From: Planctomycetota bacterium
GTDB taxonomy: Bacteria > Planctomycetota > UBA1135 > UBA2386
Length of the DNA: 64,000 bases
NCBI GenBank assembly: GCA_016713175.1
Contig: JADJPQ010000002.1
Span: 248,001-312,000, forward strand
Direction: 5' to 3'
Below are positions 45,001 through 53,629 of the stretch, one piece after another. The translations under genes and the position numbers were made by a program. Numbering within the stretch: position 1 is the stretch's first letter; each line of letters starts with the position of its first letter. Under the pieces are notes generated by a model. It was not told the DNA's origin, made no database searches, and saw only the letters and a list, made by a program, of their open reading frames with translations.

Positions 45001-48000
45001 GTCGGTGCCGGGCGGCTGCAGCTGACGCCGGTACAGGCCGCAGCCGGCGCGCCACCCGAGGGCGGTCGCGCCGCCGACGCGCCGGACCTGGACACCTATG
45101 CACCGATCCCGGTGCTGTGGCCGTTGATCGGACTGGTGGTGAACCTGTTCCGCTACTGGGGACTGCTGACCCAGAAGGCCAAAGACCCGTTCTCCCACGG
45201 CGGCGGCCTGATGACCACCGAACTGCCGGCGCTGGCGGGACTGGAGGCGTCCTTCGGCGCGCTCACGGTGGACCAGGTGGTCAGCAGTGCCGGCGTCAAC
45301 CTCGCCGGCATCGCCGTGGAGGACGTGCTGCTGACGTTCGGCGCCAACCGCGCTGCCGCCCTCCGGGGCCAGCTCCGCTCCATCGACCATCGCCTGGCCC
45401 GTTGGCGCCGCACCGGCGAAGCGGGCAAACGCGCCACCGAGATCGCCGAACTGGCGGCCCGCCGCACCGAGTTGCAGCAAGAACTGAAGGTGCTTCTGCC
45501 CAAGGAGCAGGACCTGGTCGCCCTGGTGCGGAAGTTCCACGCTGACCCGGACGCCTGGACGGCCGCCGACCAGCAGGCGCTCGATGCGCTGCAGGACGCG
45601 GTGGGTTTGGTGGGCGCCACCGGCGGTGCCACGCTGGACGTTGGCCGCATCCAGCTCACCGGCGCCGACGGCAAGGCGCGCTTCGACGATCTCACCGTGC
45701 GCAACCTGCACGGCGAAGGGGAGTCGGGCGCATTGGCGCTGAAGTTCGTCTCGGAGCCGGAACTGATCCGCCGCTTCCTGGACCAGGGACCGCCCGACCA
45801 GGACCTGTTGGCGCTGACCGCCGACGCCGGCGTGACCGTCACCGCCGACGACGTCGCGGTGACCAACCTCGTGTTGGCCGGCGAGATCCCCACGGTGGCG
45901 CAGCTCGAACAGGAGATCGCCGCCCTGCCCAGGGATGCGCGCTTTGACGCCCACCGCACCAAGCTGGAGGGGCTGGTGACCGACGTGGCGCGCTACGAGG
46001 AACTGCGCCGGCGGGCCCCCGACCCTGCCGACCGCGACCGGTGGGCCGACCCCGCGGCGTGGCGCAGTCCCGAGGATCAAGCCGAACTGAACCGGCTGGC
46101 GCGCGATCTGGCCAAGGCCTTCGGTCTCAGCGTCGGCTCGCTGACGGTCCAGCGCCCGGAGCTGGAACTGTCCGTCGGTGACAAGCGCCTGCGGGTGAAG
46201 ACCGGCGAGATCACCGCGGTCGATCTGCGCGGCCGCGACTGGTCGGTGGACAAGCTCACGCTGCCGGGCCTCCAGGGCACACTGCGCCTCGACGACGATG
46301 GCGTGCACATCGACGGACTCGAGTTGGGCAGCCTCACGCTCGACGCCATCGACTACGCGTCGCCGACCCAGCGCATCCGCGCTCCCGGCACCACCACGCT
46401 CACCGGCATCCACGCCGACCTCACCCTGCCGTTCGAGGACGTCGGCGCCGCCCGCGAGATCACCTTCCGCACCTACCACGTGCGCAAGCTGATCGTCGAC
46501 CGCATCGAGGCGCCGGGACTCGCCTACGCCGGCTTCGACGAGAAGGGTGGCTTCGCCTACAGCCTGGAGATCACCGCGGGCGCCATCGGCGACTTCTGGA
46601 TGGAGGACTTCTGGCTGCGCCTGGCCGCCGACAAGGACCAGGCAACCACCTGGCACGGCGAACTGGGCATCGACGCGTTCGACAACCTGCAGGTGAAGGC
46701 AGCCTACGGCGAGATGCTGCAGGTCACCGGCACGCTGGATTCCACCGCCGTGCCCGACGGCGCGCCCTCGCCGGGCACCGGGGCCTTCGGCATCGGCTGG
46801 GCCGAAGACGGCACGCAGCGGATCCACCTGAATGCGCTGGGTCTGAAGGATGGCGTGGTGACCACGCCGTCGGGCAGCGTCCGCGTGGTGCGCACGTCGT
46901 TCTCGGGCGAGATCGTCAAGCACGGCGACCACACCAGCATCAACCAGCTCACCCTGCCCGAACTGGTGCTGGCCGACATCGACTGGCGCTTTGGCACCTC
47001 GGCCACCCTGAAGAGCAAGGGCCACACCGTGCTGCACGGTGTCGAGCTCAACGGCGAATACCAGGCCGGCGAAGAGGGCAAGGCCGTCGCCAGGGTCAAG
47101 AGCCTGCGCATCGCCGAAGTCACCGCCGACCAACTGATCTATGAAGACCACCCGTTGAAGGTGGAGCTCAAGCCGGTGGACGAACTCGAGCAGTCCGGCC
47201 TGCGACTGGTGGACATCCGCGTCGACGGCCTGGAGCTGCGCCAGGACCGGGGCTGGATGCCGACGGCTGGCACCGTGCGGATCCCCAACGCCGGGAACGG
47301 CGATCCCACGCAGCCAGCGCCGTCGCGGATCCGCGCCGACTTCCTGGTCACCTATGCCACCGACCTGAGCGTCACCGGCCGCTTGTGGGCCGACGACATC
47401 AGTGTCGGCTTCCAGCGCGATGGCACCATCGTCGCCCGTTCGACGCACCTCGACGTCAACGCCGATGTGGCCGCCGGGGGCGCCAGCGCCAACCTGCAGG
47501 TGACTGGCCTCGACACCGGCGAGATCCGCTATGGCAACGGCGTGCTGTCCATCGGCGCCGAGGGCCGCCCGGGCTTCCACATGGAGGAGATGCTGCTCAC
47601 CCACGTGGACTTCGAGAGCCCCGACTTCTCGGTGAAGTCCACCGGCGGCCTGCCGGTGGCGCTCTACGACCTGAAGGCACGACTCGACGTGCACTTCCGC
47701 ACGGACCAGGGCAAGGGCAAGGGTGGTGGCAAGGACGCCGGCGTTCCGATCGAGAAGATCGTGCTGAGGGAGTTCCACCTCGGCGACCTGGTGGCCAGCG
47801 GGCTGGTCATCGACCTGAACGTCAAGGGCTACCAGATCACGCTGACACTGCCCGACGGCCAGCAGGCCGGCTTGCACGACGTCGAGCTGAAGGGAGTGCA
47901 GGCCGACGAGTACTTCGAGATCCACGCGCCCTCGGGCGGCAAGGGCTGGCGCATGGTCGGGCTGGCCACCGCCGGCAGCGACCTGATCGGCGCGGCCGCG

Positions 48001-49620
48001 CTGCCCCAGCTCGGCATCAAGGTCGCCGAGCAGACGGCCACGGGCCTGCGCCAGCTCTTCGATGGCAGGGCCAGCGTCGCCGCCAAGGCGATCACCGCCG
48101 GCTTCCTGCGCACCGGCGACGTCACCGTCGACCTGCAGAACTGGAGCGTCACCGACATCGTCGGCAAGCTCACTCCCACTGGCGATCCGGCGTCCGCCAT
48201 CGACCTGAAGATCTTCACCGGCACCGGCGGCACCAGGCACGCCGTCGACCACGCCGGGTTGTTCGGCAAGCGCCTGGGCTACGACAGCCGCACCGGCGAG
48301 CTGACCCTCGAAGAACTGGCCGCCAAGGGCATCCGCTTCCGCCTGCCGGACCTCGGCGTCGAACTGGACCTGAAGCAGATCTCGGTGCCCGGCACCATGG
48401 TCGCCAACATCGCCGAACTGATGGGCAGCGGTCAGGACCGCACGCTGGTGATCCCCGAACTGGTGATCGACGAGGCGTGGTTTGGCATCGACCACCTGGC
48501 GAAGCTGATCGACAAGCTGTCGGACAAGACCAGCGCGCCAAAGCCCTTCGACTACGAAGCGTTCCTGCAGAAGCTGTCGCCTTACCAGGCCGACATGAAG
48601 GCGCTGAACGGCAAGATCGTGCTGCAGGCAACGCTGCCCTACCTCGGCGACTTCGACGTCGACGTCCCGATCGTGAACGGCCAGGTGAACGTCGCCGACC
48701 TGCAGCACGCGATCCTGAAGTTCAGCGGCATCGTCCAGTTCGACGTCAACGAGCGCCTCCGCGCCCTCACGTTGGACGCCCTGCTCCCGTCGGGCAACAT
48801 CAACGTCGACGAGCCACATCGCGTGCCCATCGTGATGTGGGACCTCACCGCGAACGAGGCGCACGTGGCGTCGACCACCAACCTGGTCAGCCTCTACCGG
48901 CTGCTGCACGTGGAGAGCCCGTACTTCCCCGACTACAAGCAGTGGGGCAAGCCTGCGCCCGGGGCAGAGAAGAAGGGCGCAGACGAAGAACAGGAGGAAC
49001 CTGGCGCCTTCGAGAAAGAGACCGAGATCCACAAGCTCGAACTGCACCTCGACCTGTCCAACCGCGGCACCATCACGGTGCCGCTGGGGGCGGCTGGCAA
49101 GCTGGTCCTGGCCAGCAAGGCGCTGCAGGACCTGGTGATCAAGGGCAACCTGCAGCCCATCGACGACCTGGATTACAAGGGGCGACCCAACCGGACGCTG
49201 CACAGCGTGCGCAAGGAGGACACCGAACGGCCCGGCCAGATGTCGCTCTCGCTCGGCGGCCTCCACCTCGAGAGCCTCGACCTGACGCTGCCAGGCGATG
49301 CCGGCCGGCGCGGCATCGGTCTGCACACCGGCGCCCTCACGATCACCGGCGTGAAGGACACCACACTGGACTTTGCAGGCTGGACCCCGACGCGTTTGGA
49401 GGGCACGGTGACCAAGGCAACCGCCAAGGACATTCGGATCGTTCTGGACCCCAGCGGCAGTGCTACGCCCACCGGCAAGACCTCACCCGCGCCGGCACCC
49501 GGCGCCACCAAGACGCCCACGCCGATCGCGCAGCCCAAACCCCAGGGCATGGCGCCGCCACCCAACGCACCGGTACCCAAGGCTCCGCCGGGACCCAAGA
49601 CACCGGGGATGGCGCCATGA
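42037..49620 (+). CDS. giant DUF4157 protein with long beta-repeat (AsmA/TamB-like) body
   Basis: The protein has 2,527 residues and is the largest in the window. DUF4157 (about 46-125) has LGLDLRRLRLHVDES and AHELVHVAQ with HELVH at 110-114, a potentially active zinc site. About 130-900 is mostly helical. About 900-2,480 is a long run of alternating hydrophobic strands such as GSLTLDAIDY, THLDVNADV and LRLVDIRVDGLEL, similar in style to AsmA/TamB repeats, broken by a hydrophobic stretch near 1,020-1,045 (PIPVLWPLIGLVVNLFRYW) and a coiled segment. The end is proline-rich. DUF4157 marks eCIS cargo and structural proteins. No conventional tape measure is in the window, so this may be the ruler, a very large cargo, or a lipid-contact protein. 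These roles are inference. Confidence 0.8.
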   Translation: MKSPLHFRTRDPGRALQRPPARTPLPALLPTPFPVWDDDVQRGRLSAGLAAMLAPQLGLDLRRLRLHVDESAARRTAAAAACGLAEGNRVFLHPRRYDPRTAGGRSLLAHELVHVAQSGRDGPVAETPAAEAEAVRMARAFAEGRVLDQPRARLRPDVAAADRGEAEPMSAAELMAWEMATEEADLQAAAASNHARILADIEDATGGVVVSDDDVTRALSAMSDLELPTARALIRALAAPLRVRLAENINPVHGARFRRQIVAVLSALTPTEVHEVGTDPLEALPLQDLADDERPFVLATLRRLPAEAIADLRDGDQSAAVHALMTTPAPGPGKHWPLLSAALAEEQASAERRLTIDRDAGFQTLLADLTELLAEPDAKAAEAALLRIAVFQPGRPDGRKPGRRTAEERPATPTSDSAADTAIAAPRTAPIREEFLAELVGRLEPSGAIERLIDQLPVEVRCAKETRWAFLAVMRQRRPDKSLAQAVDLLSYGLFDWAVRDPEAKLAYDLLTALPPAWQDRFRRLEDGLYLRRLYDNLPREFVLSEFFAGIEAARDAKGNLVDRAGALAGILADRRQAFDRLLKLFDQGVDGDNAPGLLDKLLAIGEDERDLAQRAEVRAAFVRRLDILGHIAALFAELPERVLYDEGRWQDLATVFLARDPLFVAHHARELLRRGFTDWVITSEDAFLAFQLVRALPEDERARFEQAEGGRFWSRMWDEMTQAMRASPKVNLYLGDERRSGQDKVRNQLADPAAWTADNVDRLGVLIRLAIAMGDHRWVFARSQAVAAHRVPRLRPLVARFQLFDPDAGRTTFRQAEGAQEFEGASWYQDGFFQGLGEVAGLAGLVFGGGWELFLSRKHIALVADLEEIQDRLGGELGKVARVGKTPGERKPLELESLDALRKRPNMVFAWADADTRTITVELSELCLQQVYWLSSGLRLDTGAVRLAGLRAEVGFTDDTFEHLDHLLVQTGALEIADLLITTSGHAVGAGRLQLTPVQAAAGAPPEGGRAADAPDLDTYAPIPVLWPLIGLVVNLFRYWGLLTQKAKDPFSHGGGLMTTELPALAGLEASFGALTVDQVVSSAGVNLAGIAVEDVLLTFGANRAAALRGQLRSIDHRLARWRRTGEAGKRATEIAELAARRTELQQELKVLLPKEQDLVALVRKFHADPDAWTAADQQALDALQDAVGLVGATGGATLDVGRIQLTGADGKARFDDLTVRNLHGEGESGALALKFVSEPELIRRFLDQGPPDQDLLALTADAGVTVTADDVAVTNLVLAGEIPTVAQLEQEIAALPRDARFDAHRTKLEGLVTDVARYEELRRRAPDPADRDRWADPAAWRSPEDQAELNRLARDLAKAFGLSVGSLTVQRPELELSVGDKRLRVKTGEITAVDLRGRDWSVDKLTLPGLQGTLRLDDDGVHIDGLELGSLTLDAIDYASPTQRIRAPGTTTLTGIHADLTLPFEDVGAAREITFRTYHVRKLIVDRIEAPGLAYAGFDEKGGFAYSLEITAGAIGDFWMEDFWLRLAADKDQATTWHGELGIDAFDNLQVKAAYGEMLQVTGTLDSTAVPDGAPSPGTGAFGIGWAEDGTQRIHLNALGLKDGVVTTPSGSVRVVRTSFSGEIVKHGDHTSINQLTLPELVLADIDWRFGTSATLKSKGHTVLHGVELNGEYQAGEEGKAVARVKSLRIAEVTADQLIYEDHPLKVELKPVDELEQSGLRLVDIRVDGLELRQDRGWMPTAGTVRIPNAGNGDPTQPAPSRIRADFLVTYATDLSVTGRLWADDISVGFQRDGTIVARSTHLDVNADVAAGGASANLQVTGLDTGEIRYGNGVLSIGAEGRPGFHMEEMLLTHVDFESPDFSVKSTGGLPVALYDLKARLDVHFRTDQGKGKGGGKDAGVPIEKIVLREFHLGDLVASGLVIDLNVKGYQITLTLPDGQQAGLHDVELKGVQADEYFEIHAPSGGKGWRMVGLATAGSDLIGAAALPQLGIKVAEQTATGLRQLFDGRASVAAKAITAGFLRTGDVTVDLQNWSVTDIVGKLTPTGDPASAIDLKIFTGTGGTRHAVDHAGLFGKRLGYDSRTGELTLEELAAKGIRFRLPDLGVELDLKQISVPGTMVANIAELMGSGQDRTLVIPELVIDEAWFGIDHLAKLIDKLSDKTSAPKPFDYEAFLQKLSPYQADMKALNGKIVLQATLPYLGDFDVDVPIVNGQVNVADLQHAILKFSGIVQFDVNERLRALTLDALLPSGNINVDEPHRVPIVMWDLTANEAHVASTTNLVSLYRLLHVESPYFPDYKQWGKPAPGAEKKGADEEQEEPGAFEKETEIHKLELHLDLSNRGTITVPLGAAGKLVLASKALQDLVIKGNLQPIDDLDYKGRPNRTLHSVRKEDTERPGQMSLSLGGLHLESLDLTLPGDAGRRGIGLHTGALTITGVKDTTLDFAGWTPTRLEGTVTKATAKDIRIVLDPSGSATPTGKTSPAPAPGATKTPTPIAQPKPQGMAPPPNAPVPKAPPGPKTPGMAP

Positions 49621-50969
49621 ACCGCGCTGGACCAAACCACGCCAGGATCCGGCGGCCCGACACGCCATCGCCGCACACCGCGCTCTCGGCGCGTCGGCCG
49701 CAGCGCGACCCGCACGCCGGCGCCGCGGCGCTGGAGGCGGCAGCCGATCGCAGCGCGCGCGCTGCCGGGTGCCAGTTCGCCGCCTGTTCCCGCGGTCACG
49801 CGGCCAACGACCAGGCCGGTCCAGCTCCCATCGGCACCGGCCAGCACCTGTCCGACCGGCTGCGCGCCGAACTGGAACGCCACTTCGGCCTCGACCTGTC
49901 GCGCTTGCGGGTGCACCGCGACGCCGACGCGCAGCAGGCCGCCGACGAAGCCGGCGCGCTGGCCTTCGCCCGCGGCACCGATCTGGTGTTCGGCGCCGGC
50001 GCCTGGTCCCCCGACACGCCCACTGGCAGGGCGCTGCTGCTGCACGAGGCGGCCCACGCCGCCCAGCACTTGGGAGGCCGCACCGGCGGGGCGATGCTGC
50101 GGGACGAACGCACCGAAGGCGGTCTTGGGCAGAACCCCCCGGCCGCGGCGTACACGGTCGGCACGGGCAGCGTTGCCGAGGAGGCCCACGTCCTGTTCGG
50201 CCGCAACGGTGCCGAGTTGGACCAGGCCGACCGCAAGGCCATCGCGGCGTTTGCCGACACCATCGCGAAGCCGGCGCTGGTGGAAGTCGGCGGCTACGCC
50301 AGCAGCGAGGGCGACGAGGAGTACAATCAGAACCTCTCGGCGCATCGCGCCGTCGTCGTCGCCGAGGCGCTGCGCCTGCTGCTGCCCAACGGCTCGGTGG
50401 TGCGCGCCGTGGCCTACGGCAGCACCTCGGCCTTCGGCGAGCAGCGCAAGACCAACCGCCGCGCCGGCATCCACCTGGTCGGCCCGGCGCCGGCGTCCCC
50501 CGACACCACGGCCGAGCCCGAACTGCCGCCCGCCGAGGTCCCGAGTCCCGACGCAAAGCCGCCGGACCTGGCCTACCAGGTGCCGCCCTACGACCCGACC
50601 CAGCTGCCGCCGTGGACGTTCCGGCCGATCCTTCACCTGTCGCCGGAGTCCCTCGACTACGGCCCGCTGGGCCGCTCCGCCGGCATGCACGGCCTGCCGC
50701 TCAGTGGCCGCTGGGGCGAGTCCGCCGAGGGCTTCTACTGGCAGAGCCGCGAAGGCATGGAGTCGCTGGGCCTGCCGCCAGGCTGGGCCCACACCTGGGC
50801 GCAGTGGAGCACCGAGAGCGCGCTGGACTATCGCCTCCAGTTCGAGCACCCGACCCAGTGGGACGAGTGGAAGAAGCAGGACCAGATCCATGGCACCGCG
50901 CCCAAGACCCTGTCCATCGATGTGCTGAAGCTGCCGGGTTACTGGCAGCAGCTGAAGAAGGCCTTCTGA
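49617..50969 (+). CDS. DUF4157-OmpA fusion protein
   Basis: The 450-residue protein has a DUF4157 domain at about 80-155 (LERHFGLDLSRLRVHRDADA, LLHEAAHAAQH; HEAAH at 143-147). An OmpA-like domain follows at about 182-290 (HVLFGRNGAELDQADRKAI, VGGYASSEGDEEYNQNLS, RRAGIHLV), which in other proteins binds peptidoglycan. The last 150 residues are Pro and Trp/Tyr rich without a known family (LPPWTFRPILHLSPESLDYG). There is no signal peptide. Translation is coupled to the giant protein by ATGA. The fusion suggests a link between the particle or its cargo and the cell wall of the producer or the target. That is inference. Confidence 0.85.
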   Translation: MNRAGPNHARIRRPDTPSPHTALSARRPQRDPHAGAAALEAAADRSARAAGCQFAACSRGHAANDQAGPAPIGTGQHLSDRLRAELERHFGLDLSRLRVHRDADAQQAADEAGALAFARGTDLVFGAGAWSPDTPTGRALLLHEAAHAAQHLGGRTGGAMLRDERTEGGLGQNPPAAAYTVGTGSVAEEAHVLFGRNGAELDQADRKAIAAFADTIAKPALVEVGGYASSEGDEEYNQNLSAHRAVVVAEALRLLLPNGSVVRAVAYGSTSAFGEQRKTNRRAGIHLVGPAPASPDTTAEPELPPAEVPSPDAKPPDLAYQVPPYDPTQLPPWTFRPILHLSPESLDYGPLGRSAGMHGLPLSGRWGESAEGFYWQSREGMESLGLPPGWAHTWAQWSTESALDYRLQFEHPTQWDEWKKQDQIHGTAPKTLSIDVLKLPGYWQQLKKAF

Positions 50970-50984
50970 AGTGAGCAACCGCCG

Positions 50985-51644
50985 ATGAGTTCCGCCCCCA
51001 ACCAACCGCGACTTGCCAAGGCCGGCCTGGTGCGCCTCGATCCCGACACCGGCGAGCCGGTGGCGATCCTGCAGCTCCAGTTCAATCCCGACACGCTGAC
51101 CCGCAGCCTGAAGCCCAAGGGCAGCGCCGAGGAAGGGGGTGGTCGCGTCGAGGCGGTGCGGCTGACCGGCCCGGCGGTGGAGACCATCTCGCTGGAGGCG
51201 GAGCTGGACGTCACCGACGCCCTGGCGGCACCCGACGACCACACGGTGGAAGTGCAGACCGGATTGGGCGCGCGCCTCGCCGCACTGGAGGCGTTGGTGC
51301 ATCCCACGGTCGAAGCGCTGAAGAGCGCCGACGAGATGGCCGCCCAGGGTTTCCTGGAACTGCTGCCCGCGCCCCAGCCCATCACGCTGTTCGTGTGGGG
51401 TCGGCAGCGCGTCGTGCCGGTGCGCATCACCGACTTCAGCATCACCGAGGAAGCCTTCGACATCGCCCTCAACCCGACCCGCGCCCGTGTCTCGCTGAGC
51501 CTGCGCGTGCTGTCCACCGACGACCTCGGCCACGCCGGGCGCGCCGGCAGCCTGTTCTTGTCCCACCTGGAAGCCAGTGAGGCCCGGGCGCGCCGCTTCG
51601 CCCAGGGTTCCCTGAACGACCTGGGCATCGGAGACGTGCTGTGA
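50985..51644 (+). CDS. Afp7/Pvc7-like baseplate protein
   Basis: The 219-residue protein opens with LVRLDPDTGEPVAILQLQFN and PDTLTRSLKPKG, the FNP motif of the CIS tube-initiator/baseplate family (PF19266-like). VWGRQRVVPVRITDFSITEE and IALNPTRARVSLSLRVLS are the matching middle and end. In Afp and PVC this protein joins the tube to the hub and carries a C-terminal LysM; here the LysM-like part is a separate gene directly downstream. It starts 15 bases after the DUF4157-OmpA gene. Confidence 0.88.
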   Translation: MSSAPNQPRLAKAGLVRLDPDTGEPVAILQLQFNPDTLTRSLKPKGSAEEGGGRVEAVRLTGPAVETISLEAELDVTDALAAPDDHTVEVQTGLGARLAALEALVHPTVEALKSADEMAAQGFLELLPAPQPITLFVWGRQRVVPVRITDFSITEEAFDIALNPTRARVSLSLRVLSTDDLGHAGRAGSLFLSHLEASEARARRFAQGSLNDLGIGDVL

Positions 51645-51946
51645 CGGATCCCGATCTCCCGCCCACCAGCCGCTACGTCGGAGTACCCGTGCGCACCTAC
51701 GTCACCGCCGATGGCCGAACGCTGGCCCACTTCGCACGCCGCCTGCTGCCCGACCCGGACACCCTGTCCACCATCGGCCAGGAGGTCGTCCGGGACGGTG
51801 ACCGCGCCGACCTGATGGCCCACCGCACGCTAGGCGACCAGGAACAGTGGTGGCGAATCGCCGACGCCAATGCCGTGTTCTGGCCGGAAGACCTGTTCGC
51901 CGAGCCGGGGCGCCGGCTGCGCATCACCCTGCCCCGGGGACTGTGA
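51641..51946 (+). CDS. LysM/gp53-like baseplate protein
   Basis: The 101-residue protein starts from GTG overlapping the previous stop. DRADLMAHRTLGDQEQWWRI, then ADANAVFWPEDLFAEPGRRL and RITLP, has the LysM-like layout of T4 gp53 and of the C-terminus of Afp7. It would clamp the baseplate around the hub. The separate encoding of the LysM-like part is seen in some eCIS lineages. Confidence 0.8.
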   Translation: MTDPDLPPTSRYVGVPVRTYVTADGRTLAHFARRLLPDPDTLSTIGQEVVRDGDRADLMAHRTLGDQEQWWRIADANAVFWPEDLFAEPGRRLRITLPRGL

Positions 51947-51953
51947 GGCCATC

Positions 51954-53099
51954 ATGCTGAAGGGCATCCACCTGCGCCTGTCCATGGGCCCGCTGACCTT
52001 CTCGCCGGTGCCGAAGGTGGTGGTCGAGTCGTTGACCGATCTGCAGGTCAGCCACCAGGCCAGCGGTCGCTCGGGCTTCCAGTTCTCCATGAAGGTGCCA
52101 AAGGGCGGCGCCATCGAACGCGAACTGCTGCCGTCCCGGTTCTTCGACCCGCCAACCCGCGTGGTGATGCAACTGCTGATCGGCGGCCAACCCACGGTGC
52201 TGATGGACGGCGTGATCACCCGCCACGACCTGAGCCAGTCCAACGAACCAGGCAAGGCGGCGCTGTCCATCACCGGCACCGACGTCAGTCAGATGATGGA
52301 CCTGGTGGATTTCACCGGCCTGCCGATGCCGCCGATGCCGCCGGTGGCGCAGGTGGCGTTCCTGCTGGCGCGCTATGTGCCCTACGGCATCATCCCGACC
52401 CTGCTGCCAAGCCCGTTGGTGTGGGTGGACAACCCGCTGGTGCGGGTGCGCAAACAGAAGGGCACCGACTACGGCCACATCACCTGGCTGGCGCGCAAGG
52501 TGGGCTACGCGTTCTTCGTGCGCCCCGGTCCGGTGGCCGGCACCAACGTCGCGTATTGGGGGCCCGACGTGAAGCTGGGCGAGATCCAACCCGCGCTGAC
52601 CGTCAACTTCGGCGGCGCCAGCAACGTCGAATCGCTGAGCTTCGGCTTCGACGGCATCGGCAAGACCCAGAACTTCCTCTGGTTCCGCGAAGCCAACTCG
52701 GGCGTCACCGTGCCGGTGCCGCTGCCGGGCGCGTTGCTGAATCCGCCGCTGGGCCCCGGCTTCGTCCCACCGCTGAAGCTGGCCCAGCTCAACGCCCGCC
52801 CGGACAAGGAGGACAAGGAGATGACCAAGCATCAGGTGGCCGAGGTGATCGCCAAGGGGCTTGCCGCCCAGGCCCAGGCCGAGGACGTCCTGACCGCGTC
52901 CGGCTCGCTGGACGTTGCCCGCTACGGCCGCCTGTTGGAGGCCCGGAAGCTGGTGGCTGTGCGCGGCGCCGGCCCGCACCACGACGGCCATTGGTACGTG
53001 AAGTCGGTGACCACTTCGATGCGCCGCGGCCAGTTGAAACAGAGCTTCGGCCTGGTGCGGAACGCCCACGGCTCCTTCACCGACAAGGTGGCGGTATGA
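51954..53099 (+). CDS. eCIS hub protein (gp27-like half of VgrG/Afp8)
   Basis: The 381-residue protein has the gp27/phage GPD fold pattern: an N-terminal beta region (VVVESLTDLQVSHQASGRSG), LMDGVITRHDLSQSNEPGKA, then YGHITWLARKVGYAFFV, the usual hub motif, and a C-terminal HWYVKSVTTSMRRGQLKQSF. It forms the trimeric hub on which the tube sits. The gp5-like spike domain is missing and is encoded by the next gene, coupled by ATGA. ATG 51,954 is chosen because the upstream frame lies inside the LysM-like gene. Confidence 0.9.
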   Translation: MLKGIHLRLSMGPLTFSPVPKVVVESLTDLQVSHQASGRSGFQFSMKVPKGGAIERELLPSRFFDPPTRVVMQLLIGGQPTVLMDGVITRHDLSQSNEPGKAALSITGTDVSQMMDLVDFTGLPMPPMPPVAQVAFLLARYVPYGIIPTLLPSPLVWVDNPLVRVRKQKGTDYGHITWLARKVGYAFFVRPGPVAGTNVAYWGPDVKLGEIQPALTVNFGGASNVESLSFGFDGIGKTQNFLWFREANSGVTVPVPLPGALLNPPLGPGFVPPLKLAQLNARPDKEDKEMTKHQVAEVIAKGLAAQAQAEDVLTASGSLDVARYGRLLEARKLVAVRGAGPHHDGHWYVKSVTTSMRRGQLKQSFGLVRNAHGSFTDKVAV

Positions 53100-53611
53100 C
53101 CGAGCCCAAGCGCTTCTTCGGCAAGTACCGCGGCACGGTGATCAACAACATCGACCCGATGCTGCTGGGCCGATTGATGGTGCAGGTGCCCGACGTCGCC
53201 GGCCTAGTGCCCATCGCGTGGGCGATGCCGTGCTTCCCCGCCACCGGCAAGCAGGCAGGCATGTACATCCTGCCGCAGATCGGTGCCGGCGTGTGGGTGG
53301 AGTTCGAGCAGGGCGATCCCGACTACCCGATCTGGACCGGCTGCTGGTTCCAGAATCAGGGCGAGGTGCCCGCACTGGCGATCGCCGGACCGCCGGGCGT
53401 GCCCAGCGTCGTGATCCAGACCCAGGGGCAGACCACTTTGATGCTGTCGGACGTGCCGGGGCCAACTGGCGGCGTCCTGCTCAAGACCACCACCGGCGCG
53501 CTCATCTCGATGAACGACGTCGGCATCACCATCAGCAACGGCAAGGGCGCCAGCATCGTGCTGACCGGGCCGTCGGTGATGATCAACGGCACCGCCCTGG
53601 CGGTGACCTGA
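53096..53611 (+). CDS. eCIS spike protein (gp5 OB-fold half of VgrG/Afp8)
   Basis: The 171-residue protein begins RFFGKYRGTVINNIDPMLLG, then RLMVQVPDV, MYILPQIGAGVWVEFEQGDP and WTGCWFQNQG: the OB-fold of gp5/VgrG. The last 70 residues (TTLMLSDVPGPTGGVLLKTT, ISMNDVGITISNG) form a short beta-helix. It would sit below the hub and above the PAAR tip. The short needle compared with the 657-residue VgrG at 1,189 reflects a different spike design. Confidence 0.93.
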   Translation: MTEPKRFFGKYRGTVINNIDPMLLGRLMVQVPDVAGLVPIAWAMPCFPATGKQAGMYILPQIGAGVWVEFEQGDPDYPIWTGCWFQNQGEVPALAIAGPPGVPSVVIQTQGQTTLMLSDVPGPTGGVLLKTTTGALISMNDVGITISNGKGASIVLTGPSVMINGTALAVT

Positions 53612-53629
53612 AGCAAGGAGGCGATCACC

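Noticed and set aside
44545..49326. A 1,593-codon minus-strand frame inside the giant DUF4157 gene
   Set aside because: Composition (HQVG/DVQV-rich) and lack of motifs mark it as a mirror of the real gene.
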